From: Paenarthrobacter aurescens TC1
Lineage (GTDB): Bacteria; Actinomycetota; Actinomycetes; Actinomycetales; Micrococcaceae
Assembly (NCBI GenBank): GCA_000014925.1
Contig: CP000474.1
Span: forward strand, 1,984,001-2,048,000
DNA: 64,000 bases
Reading direction: 5' to 3'
The notes under the pieces are model-generated. The model had not been told where the DNA came from, made no database searches, and saw only the letters and a list, made by a program, of their open reading frames with translations. A program made the position numbers and the translations under genes. Every line of letters starts with the position of its first letter. Within the stretch, counting starts at the first letter, position 1. Below, one piece after another: positions 1 to 9,503 of the stretch.

Positions 1-1114
1 ATGCTGCCAGCAGGAAAGTGATACAGGCCGGGATGCGTTCCTCCGCCACAGCCAGAGCCGACGAGATGGATGACGCCAGGGTCCCGAGGAGAGCGAGGCC
101 GGCTACCGCCTCAAGGAGCCCCGGCGGTGCTGCGGCCACCAAGGTGACCAACGCGGCAGAGCCTGCGGCCAGCACCAGGTAGGCAAAGCCGGAGACGAAA
201 GCTGCGATCCAGCGTCGCCCGTGGTCTTTGCCTGCTTCCTCGCCCGCTGCCAGGGCTGCGCTGAGTGCGGCCAAATTGATGGCGTGGCCTCCAAATGGTG
301 CGCCGGCGATGGTGCCGGCTCCGGTCACGAGCATGGACGACCGCCACGGGGTGGTGTACCCGAACGACTTGAGCACGGCGACGCCGGGGATGTTCTGTGA
401 AGCCATCGTGACGATGAACAAGGGCAAGGCCAGTCCTATTGCGGCCTCCACCGTAAACGCAGGAGTAGTCCACTCCAAGCGGGGCAGGAGGCCGTCAGCG
501 GGAATCTGAACTCCGTTCCACACGATGTGGACGCCGATAACCGCCAAGGCGACCAGTAGCGACGCCGGAACAGACCAGCGCGGTGCGAATTTCATCAGGA
601 CCACCCAGCACAGCATCACTGGTGCGATGAACAGGGGCGCCGACCCCAACGATGTGAAGGGTGCAAGGCACAGGGGGAGCAGCACGCCGGCGAGCATTGC
701 CTGTGCCAGTGCTGTGGGGATCTTCGCCATGAGCCGGCCGAGGACGGGGAGCAGTCCCGTCAGGACGATCAGTACCCCCACGATGAGGAACGCACCCACC
801 GCCGCCGGCCAGCCGCCGTCGACCATTCCCGCGGAGGCGAGCAGAGCCGCGCCGGGCGTGGACCACGCCAGTGTCACGGGCATTCGGGACCGCCAGGCCA
901 GCCACAGGCTACCCAGGCCAAAGGTGAGGGTGAGCGCCAACAGGCCGCTGGATGCTTGTGCCTGATTGGCGCCTACAGCCTGTAATCCTGCCAGGACCAC
1001 AGCAAATGACGAGGTGAAACCCACAAGGGCGGTGACAATACCTGCCGTGATGGGCGGGCCCAGCGTCTCCTTGGTGGCGCGGCTGTGGGTGGCTTGCGGG
1101 GAGACAGAAGGCAT
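1..1114 (-). CDS. benE: BenE-family benzoate/H+ symporter (3' end outside window)
   Basis: Translating the minus strand from the ATG at 1114 gives 371 residues without a stop up to the window edge, so the gene is truncated here. The protein is almost entirely hydrophobic with about ten membrane segments and carries BenE-type blocks such as TPGAALLAS, the MASQNIPGVAVLKSFGY segment and APFGGHAINLAALSAA. The family couples aromatic-acid (benzoate) uptake to protons in the inner membrane. No aromatic catabolic gene is visible beside it, so the substrate is inferred from the family only. It is followed upstream by an unrelated small gene. Confidence 0.85.
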   Translation of the reverse strand, partial: MPSVSPQATHSRATKETLGPPITAGIVTALVGFTSSFAVVLAGLQAVGANQAQASSGLLALTLTFGLGSLWLAWRSRMPVTLAWSTPGAALLASAGMVDGGWPAAVGAFLIVGVLIVLTGLLPVLGRLMAKIPTALAQAMLAGVLLPLCLAPFTSLGSAPLFIAPVMLCWVVLMKFAPRWSVPASLLVALAVIGVHIVWNGVQIPADGLLPRLEWTTPAFTVEAAIGLALPLFIVTMASQNIPGVAVLKSFGYTTPWRSSMLVTGAGTIAGAPFGGHAINLAALSAALAAGEEAGKDHGRRWIAAFVSGFAYLVLAAGSAALVTLVAAAPPGLLEAVAGLALLGTLASSISSALAVAEERIPACITFLLAA

Positions 1115-1176
1115 AGGGTCCAAATTACCTGACCCACGGGTAGAGAACTTGTGGCGGCAAAGTTCAGTTAAACGCC

Positions 1177-1218
1177 AAGGGCACCGGTGGCGCCTCTCGG
1201 CGGGACCGGTGCCCCCTT
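1177..1218. terminator. Hairpin between benE and the antitoxin-like gene
   Basis: AAGGGCACCGGT (1177-1188) pairs with ACCGGTGCCCCCTT (1205-1218), with two unpaired C. It lies just beyond the stop of the 1247-1474 gene, so it probably terminates that transcript on the minus strand. Confidence 0.5.
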
Positions 1219-1246
1219 GACGTATCTGGTACGGCGGCTCAGGCAG

Positions 1247-1474
1247 CTACGGCTGCTTCGGCTCATCCGTGACGGGAGCCTGTCCAGGCTGACCGTCGTT
1301 CTTGGCCACGAAGTCGGAAGCGGCATTCTGAACTTTGTCGACGTGACCGGCGTACTTGCCGCCCGTCTTCTGATCCACAAAATCCCCGGCCTTTTCGATG
1401 CCATTCTTGATGGCTTCTTCGTTGCCTTGAATGAGACCCTGAGCCTTGCCCTTCAGGTCGTCAATTAAACCCAC
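1247..1474 (-). CDS. Rv0909/MT0933-like antitoxin-type small protein
   Basis: The gene encodes 75 residues. I chose the GTG at 1474 because GGGAGG stands 5 bases upstream and the protein then starts with GLIDDLKGKAQGL, typical of the family. The protein is highly charged and helical (EEAIKNGIEKAGDFVDQKTGGKY, then HVDKVQNAASDFV) and matches the MT0933-like antitoxin family. In mycobacteria the partner toxin (Rv0910, SRPBCC-like) is adjacent; no such partner is seen here, so an antitoxin role is doubtful. A general CsbD-like stress role is the alternative. Confidence 0.7.
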   Translation of the reverse strand: MGLIDDLKGKAQGLIQGNEEAIKNGIEKAGDFVDQKTGGKYAGHVDKVQNAASDFVAKNDGQPGQAPVTDEPKQP

Positions 1475-1574
1475 GGGCACCTCCCTTCCATCGCGGAGCC
1501 AGTTCGCTCCTCCGCGTCCGACCCTAACACCAGTTCTCTGGAGTGCCAAGGGTGCAGCGGAGGCCTGTGGACAA

Positions 1575-3029
1575 CTACGCCAACGGCTTACTTTCCACCT
1601 TGTGGCGCGGGCTGTCCGGGTTCATGAGGGAGTGCCTGCGCCCGTAAGCGAAGTAGATGATCAAGCCGATGACCAACCATGCCCCGAACCGCACCCACGT
1701 TTCCCAGTGGAGCTGGAACATGAGGAACGCCGATGCCAGGACACCGAACGCGGGGACAACCGGCATGAACGGCAAGCGGAACGTGCGCGGAGCGTTGGGT
1801 TTGGTGTAGCGGAAGACGATCACGGAAATGCAGACGACCACGAAGGCAGCCAGGATACCGATGTTGGTGAGGTCGGCAACTTCCTTGATGGGGAAGACGC
1901 CGGCGAGGAACGCCGAGGCAACACCCGCGATCCACGTGACGCGCTGCGGCGTGCCGTGGCGGTCAGTCTTGGCAAACCAGCCGGGGAGCAGGCCGTCGCG
2001 GCTCATGGAGAACCACACGCGGGTCACACCCAGAAGGAAGGTGAGCATCACGGTGAGGATGGACAGGACCGCGAACACCGAAATGATGGTGGCGATGACA
2101 GGCAGGCCGACGCCGGTGAACGCCGAAGCGAAGCCGGCCGTGGGATCGATGTCCTTGTAGTTCTGCATGCCGATGAGTACGAGTGTGGCGGCAACGTACA
2201 GCAACATGGCCACGATCAGGGAAAGGATGATGGCCTTGGGCATGTGCTTCTTGCCGTCCTTAGCCTCTTCCGCGGCGGTGCTCATGGCGTCATAGCCGAA
2301 GACGGCGAAGAAGACGGTAGCGGCACCAGCCAGGACCGGGCCGAAGCCACTGGGCATGAACGGGTTGTAGTTCTCGGTGTTGATGTAGAAAATGCCCAGG
2401 CCGATGATGAACAGGATCAGGATGACCTTGATGGCAACCGCCACCAGTTCAAACCGGCCGAACGCCTTGGTTCCCCGGCTTAGGATCCAAGTGACCAGGA
2501 GGCAGACGAGGATGGCCGGCAGGTTGATGATGCCGCCCTTGCCTTCATCTGCGGTGGACGTCATCCACGTGGGCATATGGATTCCGATGCCGGAAAGGAA
2601 AGCATCGAAGTAACCGGAGATGCCGATGGCCACCACAGCCACGATGGCGATGTACTCAAGCAGTAGATCCCAGCCGATGAACCAGCCGATGATCTCTCCC
2701 AAGGCAACGTAGCCGTAGGTGTAGGCAGAGCCGGCGCGGGGGATCATCCCGGCAAATTCGGCGTAGGACAATGCTGCTGCGCCGGACGCGAGACCGGCGA
2801 TCAGGAACGAGAAGAGCACGGCAGGGCCGACGCCCGGGTTGCTCTCGCTGCCATGGGCTACCAGCCCGGCCAGCGAAAAGATGCCGACGCCGATAATTCC
2901 GCCGACGCCGATGGCCGTCAGCTGCCAGAGGCCAAGACTCTTAAAAAGCCCGCTGTGTTTGTTTTCTTCTTCGATATCGTCGATGGGCTTGCGCCTCAGG
3001 ACGGACTGGGAAGCCGTCTGTTGGTTCAT
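1575..3029 (-). CDS. APC-superfamily amino acid permease
   Basis: A 484-residue integral membrane protein with about 12 hydrophobic segments and a hydrophilic N-terminus of ~35 residues. The first membrane segment holds the APC signature GVGGIIGVGIF (around residue 42), and a second conserved block is SYAEFAGMIPRAGSAYTYGY. Length and layout fit the cationic amino acid transporter (CAT/YfnA) branch. The start at 3029 is preceded by GGAGT at good spacing. The gene stands alone, downstream of the tRNA cluster in the same orientation but separated from it by a strong terminator. The substrate cannot be told from the sequence. Confidence 0.88.
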   Translation of the reverse strand: MNQQTASQSVLRRKPIDDIEEENKHSGLFKSLGLWQLTAIGVGGIIGVGIFSLAGLVAHGSESNPGVGPAVLFSFLIAGLASGAAALSYAEFAGMIPRAGSAYTYGYVALGEIIGWFIGWDLLLEYIAIVAVVAIGISGYFDAFLSGIGIHMPTWMTSTADEGKGGIINLPAILVCLLVTWILSRGTKAFGRFELVAVAIKVILILFIIGLGIFYINTENYNPFMPSGFGPVLAGAATVFFAVFGYDAMSTAAEEAKDGKKHMPKAIILSLIVAMLLYVAATLVLIGMQNYKDIDPTAGFASAFTGVGLPVIATIISVFAVLSILTVMLTFLLGVTRVWFSMSRDGLLPGWFAKTDRHGTPQRVTWIAGVASAFLAGVFPIKEVADLTNIGILAAFVVVCISVIVFRYTKPNAPRTFRLPFMPVVPAFGVLASAFLMFQLHWETWVRFGAWLVIGLIIYFAYGRRHSLMNPDSPRHKVESKPLA

Positions 3030-3171
3030 GGGGTACTCCTGCCGGTGGGCGTGGAACGGTGATGAGCTCGCAGTACATTATGCGAGCCGAATCACATTAG
3101 ATAAAGCGACTTCTTCTGAGGGGTATCGGTTACTTCCATTAATCAATTGGTTATTCGCCGAATCCGGGCAT

Positions 3172-3205
3172 AAAAAAAGCAGCTCCGGGGAGCTGCCTTT
3201 TTTAT
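3172..3205 (-). terminator. Terminator of the tRNA cluster
   Basis: On the minus strand GGCAGCTCCCCGGAGCTGC is followed by a run of seven T. The plus strand also ends in T6, so it can work in both directions. It sits 6 bases beyond the last tRNA-Gly. Confidence 0.9.
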
Positions 3206-3210
3206 CGTGG

Positions 3211-3283
<73 letters not shown>

Positions 3284-3341
3284 ACTTGCTGTTTGCCGGG
3301 CTGATGCCTGGCCAACAACTACAAAACAAGTTGCCTTGTTC

Positions 3342-3416
3342 TGGTGGGCGATACTGGGATCGAACCAGTGACCTCTTCCGTGTCAGGGAAGCGCGCTACC
3401 GCTGCGCCAATCGCCC
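3342..3416 (-). tRNA. tRNA-Val(GAC), copy 2, CCA encoded
   Basis: Acceptor GGGCGAT/ATCGCCC, anticodon loop CTGACAC giving GAC, T arm GGTTCGATC. Discriminator A is at 3345 and a genomically encoded CCA at 3342-3344. Confidence 0.96.
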
Positions 3417-3439
3417 GTTACCGGGTCCTTCATAAGGAG

Positions 3440-3512
<73 letters not shown>

Positions 3513-3569
3513 ACATGCTGCTTGCCGGGCTGATGCCCGGCCTTCAACAACAAACAAGTTGCCTTGTTC

Positions 3570-3644
3570 TGGTGGGCGATACTGGGATCGAACCAGTGAC
3601 CTCTTCCGTGTCAGGGAAGCGCGCTACCGCTGCGCCAATCGCCC
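3570..3644 (-). tRNA. tRNA-Val(GAC), copy 1, CCA encoded
   Basis: Same sequence as the tRNA-Val at 3342-3416, including the encoded CCA (3570-3572). The spacer that follows resembles the one after the other copy (shared AAACAAGTTGCCTTGTTCTG block). Confidence 0.96.
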
Positions 3645-3682
3645 ATGCATCCAGCCAAAGCTGGAAGACATGGTTTTCACCG

Positions 3683-3753
3683 AGGTGGGTACGGGATTCG
3701 AACCCGTGTATACGGCTTTGCAGGCCGCTGCCTCGCCTCTCGGCCAACCCACC
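3683..3753 (-). tRNA. tRNA-Cys(GCA)
   Basis: 71 bases with acceptor GGTGGGT/ACCCACC, anticodon loop CTGCAAA giving GCA, and discriminator U at 3683. No CCA is encoded. Confidence 0.95.
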
Positions 3754-3799
3754 GTGTAAGCAGGATTCCGGGGAATTCTTGCCTTGACAGTGCCTTGCG

Positions 3800-3872
<73 letters not shown>

Positions 3873-3929
3873 AGTGTCGTTACCGGCGGGCAGCCCTGCA
3901 GGCATTCCGTCGCTTTCCGACGAGTAAAA

Positions 3930-3958
3930 ACTCTATAGGAGGTTGCTGCAAACTCCAA
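3930..3958 (-). promoter_or_regulatory. Promoter of the six-tRNA cluster
   Basis: On the minus strand TTGGAG (3958-3953), a 17-base spacer and TAGAGT (3935-3930) lie upstream of the first tRNA-Gly. Spacing is ideal for a SigA-type promoter. Confidence 0.6.
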
Positions 3959-4081
3959 ATCGGTTGCCGTCTTTTGATCGCTGTGGCGGCTGGATCCTTG
4001 TGTTTGCGCGGATTTGCTCGAATTTCACGGCTGTAATTTCACTGGTGTAGTTCGAGGGCAGCCTGGACATCAGGATCCGTT

Positions 4082-4109
4082 TTGCATTCCGGCGATGGTC
4101 CGTTAGTGT
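4082..4109 (+). promoter_or_regulatory. Promoter of tRNA-Val(CAC)
   Basis: TTGCAT (4082-4087), a 16-base spacer and TAGTGT (4104-4109), ending 13 bases before the mature tRNA. Confidence 0.5.
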
Positions 4110-4122
4110 TTTCTATGCACCC

Positions 4123-4197
4123 GGGCGATTGGCGCAGTGGTAGCGCGCTTCGTTCACACCGAAGAGGTCACTGGTTCGAACCCAGTATCGCCCACCA
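4123..4197 (+). tRNA. tRNA-Val(CAC), CCA encoded
   Basis: Acceptor GGGCGAT/ATCGCCC, anticodon loop TTCACAC giving CAC (reads GUG), discriminator A at 4194 and encoded CCA 4195-4197. Its body is very close to the tRNA-Val(GAC) genes on the opposite strand. Confidence 0.96.
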
Positions 4198-4202
4198 CCG
4201 GG

Positions 4203-4246
4203 AACCCCGTTTGGACTGATTGATTCGGTCCAGGCGGGGTTTTTTC
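4203..4246 (+). terminator. Terminator after tRNA-Val(CAC)
   Basis: AACCCCG..TGGAC pairs with GTCC..GCGGGGTT across a short loop, followed by a T6 run. Confidence 0.85.
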
Positions 4247-4269
4247 TTGTTTTCTGCGTCACGATTCAC

Positions 4270-4458
4270 GTGGACGCGACACCCATCAGCATGCGCGAAC
4301 AAGAAGAGCCGGAAGTGCCCCCAGCCGTCACGGAAACCGCCACCCTCATGGGGGATCTCGCAGTGACCGCTCCGATCCTCGCCGGCAAGCTGGCCAGGTT
4401 GCCTCCAGAGCAGTTCGCGTTGATCTTCCCGCAGATGAATTCTGTCGGCCCTCTATGA
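4270..4458 (+). CDS. Small hypothetical protein upstream of the nuclease-like gene
   Basis: An open frame of 62 codons starting GTG at 4270 (an ATG at 4291 is an alternative). It is acidic and has no recognised domain. No clear ribosome-binding site is seen. It ends 12 bases before the next gene in the same direction, so it could be the first gene of a two-gene unit or simply a chance frame. Confidence 0.3.
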   Translation: MDATPISMREQEEPEVPPAVTETATLMGDLAVTAPILAGKLARLPPEQFALIFPQMNSVGPL

Positions 4459-4470
4459 CACAGTCTTTAT

Positions 4471-5364
4471 ATGACTGCTCCACTGCTTGCCCACGCTACT
4501 GACTACGGCCGGATGTACGCCCGCTCCACCACTGAGCAATTTTCTGTGCCGTCCATCACCACGGTGATCGGACAACAGGCGCATGCCTTGGATGGTTGGT
4601 TCAGTTACATGGGGGCGAGCAGCCTCGCTGCGGATCCTGAGCTTCCCTCGATCCTTGGAAGCCCGGCGAAAGTCCGTCAGGCAATCAACAAAGCCTCCAA
4701 AGCCGCCGAGGTTTACCGGGACGCGGCGGCCGCACGCGGAGATCGCGTCCACACTTACTGCGAACAGGTAGCTTTGCGGGCCATGGGGCGCCCACATCGA
4801 ATGCAGGAATGCAGGGAGGACCTCGCTGCAAACGGTGAACAAGCCTTCGCCGCCCGTTTTGATGAATGGTGGGAGCTCTACAGGGTGGAGCCCTTGGCAC
4901 CGGAGATTACTGTCTGGAATAAGACAGTGGGTTATGCCGGGACCTTGGACCTCGTGGCCCGGATTAACGGGCGCATTTGCCTGATTGACTACAAAACCAA
5001 GGGCACTACCCGGGACGGCACGGTCAAGGCCCTGGACGACAAAGTGGTCATGCAGCTTGCTGCCGGGATGAAAGCCGAGGAAAGCCTGGTGGATCCTGTT
5101 GCAGGTGAATGGGAGCCGTGGAAGTACGGAGACAGTCCCATGTTGCTTGCAGTAGCCATCGGTGAGACTGAAGTCCGGCCTCAGCGGGCTAATCCGGACA
5201 TCCTCAAGCACCATTGGTGGAAGTTCTGCGCCCTCCGGCGGGTGTGGGAGATGTCAGCGGACGTTGTTGCGGCCGGGCAGCCACTGCTGCCTGTTGCTCC
5301 TCCGGTCTTCGCGTCAGCCGGTGCGGCACCGGCAGCCGCCATGACCTCAACTAAACTGGCTTAG
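4471..5364 (+). CDS. PD-(D/E)XK nuclease-superfamily protein (RecB/Cas4-like fold)
   Basis: 297 residues. The core matches the RecB-like nuclease pattern: an early histidine motif RGDRVHTYCEQ (about residues 90-100), then GYAGTLDLVARI (catalytic Asp) and LIDYKTKG (the D-x-K motif), about 15 residues apart. A proline/alanine-rich tail closes the protein. There is no plain Shine-Dalgarno before the ATG. The neighbours are tRNA and def, with no recombination partner, CRISPR or phage gene, so the biological role (DNA repair exonuclease or other) is open. Nothing in the sequence suggests a defence system. Confidence 0.65.
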   Translation: MTAPLLAHATDYGRMYARSTTEQFSVPSITTVIGQQAHALDGWFSYMGASSLAADPELPSILGSPAKVRQAINKASKAAEVYRDAAAARGDRVHTYCEQVALRAMGRPHRMQECREDLAANGEQAFAARFDEWWELYRVEPLAPEITVWNKTVGYAGTLDLVARINGRICLIDYKTKGTTRDGTVKALDDKVVMQLAAGMKAEESLVDPVAGEWEPWKYGDSPMLLAVAIGETEVRPQRANPDILKHHWWKFCALRRVWEMSADVVAAGQPLLPVAPPVFASAGAAPAAAMTSTKLA

Positions 5365-5414
5365 GCTCCGCAACAGCCGGAACCTGGTTTGACGATCGTG
5401 AGGACTGACAGCAG

Positions 5415-5987
5415 ATGGCAATTTTGAGTATCCGAATCATCGGGGATCCGGTGCTGCGCACCGTAGCTGACCCCGTCACCGATTTCGGTCCGGAGCTCGC
5501 CAAGCTGGTTGCCGACATGACGGAAACCATGGAAGACGTTGAAGGCGCCGGGCTCGCCGCGCCGCAGGTGGGTGTCAGCCAGCGTGTGTTTACCTACCGC
5601 ATCGGGGGCGTGGAAGGCCACATCATCAACCCGGTCCTGGAAAACAGCGAGGACTACCAGCCGGATGAAGTAGAGGGTTGCCTTTCCATTCCCGGATTGG
5701 GATTCCCCGTGCGCCGCTACAGGGCCACGCGGGCAACCGGCGTGGATCTGAACGGCAATCCGGTTTCGGTGGAGGCTGAAGGCATGCTCGCCCGCTGTTT
5801 CCAACACGAGACAGATCACCTTGACGGCGTCCTGTACACGGACCGGTTGGAAGGCGATGACCGTAAGGCAGCCCTCCGTGCCATCCGAAACGCCAATTAC
5901 CACGCCATCACGGAACAAACCACCTCCCAGCGAGCCAATTCCGTAGGCTCCAGCTTCGGCGGCGGCAGCTTCGGGGCTCCCGAGTGA
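5415..5987 (+). CDS. def: Peptide deformylase
   Basis: 190 residues with all three deformylase motifs: GAGLAAPQ (44-51), EGCLS (87-91, metal-binding Cys) and QHETDHLDG (130-138, metal-binding His pair and catalytic Glu). It removes the formyl group from nascent proteins in the cytosol. It overlaps the start of fmt by 4 bases, so the enzymes that add and remove the formyl group are translationally coupled. The C-terminus carries a short glycine/serine-rich tail. Confidence 0.97.
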   Translation: MAILSIRIIGDPVLRTVADPVTDFGPELAKLVADMTETMEDVEGAGLAAPQVGVSQRVFTYRIGGVEGHIINPVLENSEDYQPDEVEGCLSIPGLGFPVRRYRATRATGVDLNGNPVSVEAEGMLARCFQHETDHLDGVLYTDRLEGDDRKAALRAIRNANYHAITEQTTSQRANSVGSSFGGGSFGAPE

Positions 5988-6904
5988 GGGTACTTTTCGC
6001 CGGGACGCCGGCTGTGGCTGTGCCGTCCCTGGATGCGCTGGTAAAGGCCGGCTTTGACGTCGTGGCGGTCCTCACCCGGCCGGATGCACCAGTGGGCCGC
6101 AAGCGCGTCCTGACTCCTTCACCTGTGGCTGCACGCGCGATGGAACTCGGTATTGACGTCATACGCGCGGCAAGGGTGGACGCCGATACTACGGCGGGAA
6201 TCGCGAAGTATGCGCCAGACGTCGCCGCCATTGTTGCCTACGGTGGCATAGTTCCCAAAGCTGCCCTGGGAGTCCCCACGCACGGATGGGTCAATCTGCA
6301 CTTCTCACTTCTCCCGGCATGGCGAGGCGCTGCCCCCGTGCAGCGTTCCATCATCGCGGGCGACGACGTCACCGGGGCAGCTACCTTCCAACTTGAAGAA
6401 GGCCTCGATACCGGGCCTGTCTTCGGGACACTGACCGAAACAGTTCGTCCTGAAGATACAGCGGGTGATCTGCTCGAGCGCCTGTCCATCAGTGGCGCGG
6501 TGCTGCTGAGCCAGACCCTTTCCGCCATTGATGCCGGGCAGGCTGCTCCGCAGCCGCAGATCGGGGAGGTCTCCCACGCCCCCAAGCTGACCCTCGACGA
6601 CGGTCGTCTGGACTGGCAGCAGCCGGCCCTTGCATTGAACCGCCGGGCGCGTGGAGTTACCCCTGAACCCGGAGCATGGACCACCTTGGACGGCCAAAGA
6701 GTCAAGCTTGAACCTGTAGCTCTCCGGCCCGAGGTCAAGGATCTTCCGCCGGGAAGCATCAGGGTGGATGGCAAGTCGGTTCTGGTAGGCACCGGTTCCC
6801 ATGCAGTGGAGCTTGGCCGGGTCCAACCGGCCGGTAAGAAAATGATGCCGCCGGCCGATTGGGCCCGCGGTTTGGCAACACCCGAGAGAGTGGTATTCGA
6901 ATGA
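5984..6904 (+). CDS. fmt: Methionyl-tRNA formyltransferase
   Basis: 306 residues starting at GTG 5984, which overlaps the def stop. The N-terminal formyltransferase domain begins MRVLFAGTP and contains NLHFSLLPAWRGAAPVQ (104-120, catalytic Asn and His) and EEGLDTG (catalytic Asp near 142). The C-terminal OB-like tRNA-binding domain begins around residue 205. It formylates initiator Met-tRNA using 10-formyl-THF. It shares 4 bases with the rsmB start. Confidence 0.97.
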   Translation: MRVLFAGTPAVAVPSLDALVKAGFDVVAVLTRPDAPVGRKRVLTPSPVAARAMELGIDVIRAARVDADTTAGIAKYAPDVAAIVAYGGIVPKAALGVPTHGWVNLHFSLLPAWRGAAPVQRSIIAGDDVTGAATFQLEEGLDTGPVFGTLTETVRPEDTAGDLLERLSISGAVLLSQTLSAIDAGQAAPQPQIGEVSHAPKLTLDDGRLDWQQPALALNRRARGVTPEPGAWTTLDGQRVKLEPVALRPEVKDLPPGSIRVDGKSVLVGTGSHAVELGRVQPAGKKMMPPADWARGLATPERVVFE

Positions 6905-8451
6905 GCGAGTCCGGCCGGCGAGGCCCCAACAACAGCGGGAGCCGGGACGGCGGCGGACAAAACAACCGTGGAGCCCGCGGCGAGAGCAAACGCAACGCTC
7001 AAGGCCGGGAGCGAAACAGGGGGCCGCAGAGGGGCTTCACCAATAATGCCCCGTCGCAGCGTACGCGCCGCGCTGACCCGGCGCGACTTGTTGCTTTCGA
7101 AGTGCTTCGTGCGGTTGCTTCCGAGGATGCTTACGCGAACCTTGTGTTACCCGCACGCATCCGGGAGCATCGCTTGGACCGCCGGGATGCCGGCTTCGCC
7201 ACTGAGCTGAGCTACGGTGCTTTGCGCGGGCAGGGTACCTACGATGCCATCCTGGCCCGTTGTGTGGACCGCCCCCTGGAGCAACTGGATCCTGCCATCC
7301 TGGATGCGCTGCGAATCGGCGCCCACCAGCTGCTCTCCATGCGCGTTCCTGCCCACGCCGCGCTGGATCAGACCGTCGGCCTGGCACGCGCCGTCATCGG
7401 AGCCGGCCCATCGGCCCTGATCAACGCGGTGCTTCGCAAAGTCACTGCCCACAGCATGGGCGAGTGGTTGGAGATCCTGCTGGATGACGAATCCGACGAG
7501 ACCAAAATCGCTGCCCTGCGCCACGCTCACCCGGAATGGATTGTCCGTGCACTCCGCCAATCCCTGGTGAACCACGGTCGCCCAAAAACCGAGATTGACG
7601 CCCTCCTTGAAGCCGACAACGCTGCCCCGGTGGTTAACTTGGTGGCCTTGCCCGGCCTGGGGGACCTCGACGAAGCTTTCGATCATGGCGCCACTGCCGG
7701 TGAGTTGGTGGAAGATTCGGCTCTCTCCGCCGGCGGGGACCTTGGCCGTTTTGAATCGGTGCGGCGCGGCACAACGCGTGTACAGGACGTCGGATCACAA
7801 CTTGTAGCGCGTGCTTTGGCCGGAGTCGAGTTGGGGGAGTCTCCTGCCCAAGGTGAACGCTGGCTGGACTTGTGCGCGGGTCCCGGTGGCAAGGCTGCGC
7901 TCCTGGCTGCCCTGGCCTATCGCGACGGCGCGACCCTCCTGGCCAACGAGCCTGCACCGCACCGGGCCAAACTCGTTCAGCAAGCACTTTCGGCTGTCCC
8001 CAGCGAGGCCTGGACGGTGCGGACCGGCGATGGTCGCGAAGTGGGTGCGGAGCAGCCCGAAACCTTTGACCGTGTCCTCGTTGATGTGCCCTGCAGTGGA
8101 CTTGGGGCCTTGCGGCGGCGGCCCGAATCGCGGTGGCGCCGTTCTCCCAAAGACATTGGGGACCTGGGTCCATTGCAGCGTGACTTGTTGAAGTCAGCGC
8201 TTGACGCCGTAAAGCCCGGTGGAGTGGTGGCATACGTGACGTGTTCGCCGCATCCGGCCGAAACAACTGCTGTGGTCACTGACGTGCTGGCCAAGCGTGA
8301 GGACCTTGAACTCCTCGACGCCGGACAGGCGCTCGACGATGTCAGCCTTACCGGCAGCCTCGGCGCTGGACACGAGCTCACTGCCCAGCTGTGGCCGCAC
8401 GTTCATCAGACGGATGCCATGTTCATGGCGATTATCCGCAAGAAGCCGTAG
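6901..8451 (+). CDS. rsmB: 16S rRNA m5C967 methyltransferase
   Basis: 516 residues from the ATG at 6901, which overlaps the fmt stop (ATGA). A longer frame exists but lies inside fmt. The first ~60 residues are a Gly/Arg/Asn-rich disordered tail, followed by a NusB-like RNA-binding domain (about 60-200). The Rossmann methyltransferase domain carries [10 protein letters not shown] (~322), the [16 protein letters not shown] motif (~393) and the catalytic-cysteine motif [10 protein letters not shown] (~444). It methylates C967 of 16S rRNA. Confidence 0.95.
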   Translation: MSESGRRGPNNSGSRDGGGQNNRGARGESKRNAQGRERNRGPQRGFTNNAPSQRTRRADPARLVAFEVLRAVASEDAYANLVLPARIREHRLDRRDAGFATELSYGALRGQGTYDAILARCVDRPLEQLDPAILDALRIGAHQLLSMRVPAHAALDQTVGLARAVIGAGPSALINAVLRKVTAHSMGEWLEILLDDESDETKIAALRHAHPEWIVRALRQSLVNHGRPKTEIDALLEADNAAPVVNLVALPGLGDLDEAFDHGATAGELVEDSALSAGGDLGRFESVRRGTTRVQDVGSQLVARALAGVELGESPAQGERWLDLCAGPGGKAALLAALAYRDGATLLANEPAPHRAKLVQQALSAVPSEAWTVRTGDGREVGAEQPETFDRVLVDVPCSGLGALRRRPESRWRRSPKDIGDLGPLQRDLLKSALDAVKPGGVVAYVTCSPHPAETTAVVTDVLAKREDLELLDAGQALDDVSLTGSLGAGHELTAQLWPHVHQTDAMFMAIIRKKP

Positions 8452-8506
8452 CCACCCACACGACTCTCACCGAACTTCCGACCATCACCGAACTGAAGGG
8501 GCTGCC

Positions 8507-9181
8507 TTGTCTCAGTGCTGTATCAACCCGAGCATTTTGTCTGCAGATTTCGTCAACCTTGAGGCGGAACTGCAACGGATCAGTAATGCGGATGCCGTCC
8601 ATGTGGACGTCATGGACAACCACTTTGTGCCCAACCTGACGCTTGGCTTGCCGGTAGTTCAGAGAATTCAAGCTGTTAGCCCGGTGCCGTTGGACGCGCA
8701 TTTGATGATCTCCGACGCCGACCGCTGGGCGCCTGCCTACGCCGATGCCGGCGTCGCTTCGGTGACGTTCCATGCCGAGGCCGCCATGGCGCCGGTCAAG
8801 CTTGCCCGCGAATTACGTGCCCGGGGATCCAAGGCAGGCATGGCCTTGCGCCCGGCCACACCCGTGGAGCCCTACTTGGACATGCTCAGCGAGCTGGACA
8901 TGCTGTTGATCATGACGGTGGAGCCCGGCTTCGGGGGACAGTCGTTCCTGGACATCACGTTGCCCAAGATCCGGCGGGCGCGCGCGGCAATCGAAGGTTC
9001 GGGCATCGGCGTCGCCATTCAGGTTGACGGCGGCATCACCGAGGAGACCATCGTCCGCGCTGCAGAAGCGGGTGCAAACGTGTTCGTTGCGGGCTCGGCA
9101 GTATATGGACATGCGGACCCTGCAGAAGCCATCGACCGCCTCCGCGCGGCGGGTCAGGCTGCGGCCGCTACGAAAGCCTGA
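8507..9181 (+). CDS. rpe: Ribulose-phosphate 3-epimerase
   Basis: 224 residues from TTG at 8507, chosen because GAAGGGG precedes it by 5 bases and the length then matches the family. TIM-barrel motifs are [24 protein letters not shown] (metal His/Asp), [18 protein letters not shown] and QVDGGI. It interconverts ribulose-5-P and xylulose-5-P; ribulose-5-P is the substrate of RibB, encoded 3 kb downstream. Apart from this metabolic link it probably forms its own transcript with rsmB, since the FMN riboswitch lies behind it. Confidence 0.95.
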   Translation: MSQCCINPSILSADFVNLEAELQRISNADAVHVDVMDNHFVPNLTLGLPVVQRIQAVSPVPLDAHLMISDADRWAPAYADAGVASVTFHAEAAMAPVKLARELRARGSKAGMALRPATPVEPYLDMLSELDMLLIMTVEPGFGGQSFLDITLPKIRRARAAIEGSGIGVAIQVDGGITEETIVRAAEAGANVFVAGSAVYGHADPAEAIDRLRAAGQAAAATKA

Positions 9182-9260
9182 CGACCGTCACCACATGTTA
9201 CGAAGATTGCCCGGGAATAGCCCGGACATCTTTGTAGTTGTGGCAGAATAACAACACACA

Positions 9261-9413
9261 TACGTGCTCCGGGGTCGGTGTAAGTCCGAACCGGCGGTTA
9301 TAGTCCGCGACCCGCGAGCCATTGGATTCCAAGAAATTGGCGATCGATGGCGGACGGTTGAACTGGTGAAATTCCGGTACCGACAGTTAAAGTCTGGATG
9401 GGAGAAGCACGTA
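9261..9413 (+). promoter_or_regulatory. FMN riboswitch (RFN element)
   Basis: The hallmark blocks occur in order: GGGGTCGGTGTAAGTCCG, ACCGGCGGTTATAGTCCGCG, GGTGAAATTCCGGTACCGAC, and AGTCTGGATGGGAGAAG. Helix P1 is a perfect 8-bp pairing, TACGTGCT (9261-9268) with AGCACGTA (9406-9413). A downstream hairpin GGGCGT...ACGCCC (about 9423-9444) may belong to the expression platform; no T-run follows it, so control of translation of pnuX is as likely as termination. It should repress the pnuX-rib operon when FMN is plentiful. Confidence 0.97.
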
Positions 9414-9503
9414 CAGTCATGCCTTGGGCGTTCCTTTTGCGACGCCCGGCATTGCGCTGTCGTACACCCCCGGAGTCATCGCGGCTTACTGGGAAGGAAC
9501 GGC

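Noticed and set aside
1247..1474. Toxin-antitoxin pair
   Set aside because: Only the antitoxin-like protein is present; no toxin-like gene is adjacent on either side.
1446..2483. 345-codon plus-strand ORF opposite the APC permease
   Set aside because: His/Asp/Glu-rich antisense shadow of the permease gene; no family match.
4471..5364. Cas4-like nuclease as part of a CRISPR system
   Set aside because: No repeat-spacer array and no cas gene anywhere in the window; only the general PD-(D/E)XK core is shared.
9264..9503. N-terminal extension of pnuX through the riboswitch
   Set aside because: The sequence is fully explained by the conserved FMN aptamer, and a ribosome site and membrane start lie at 9504.
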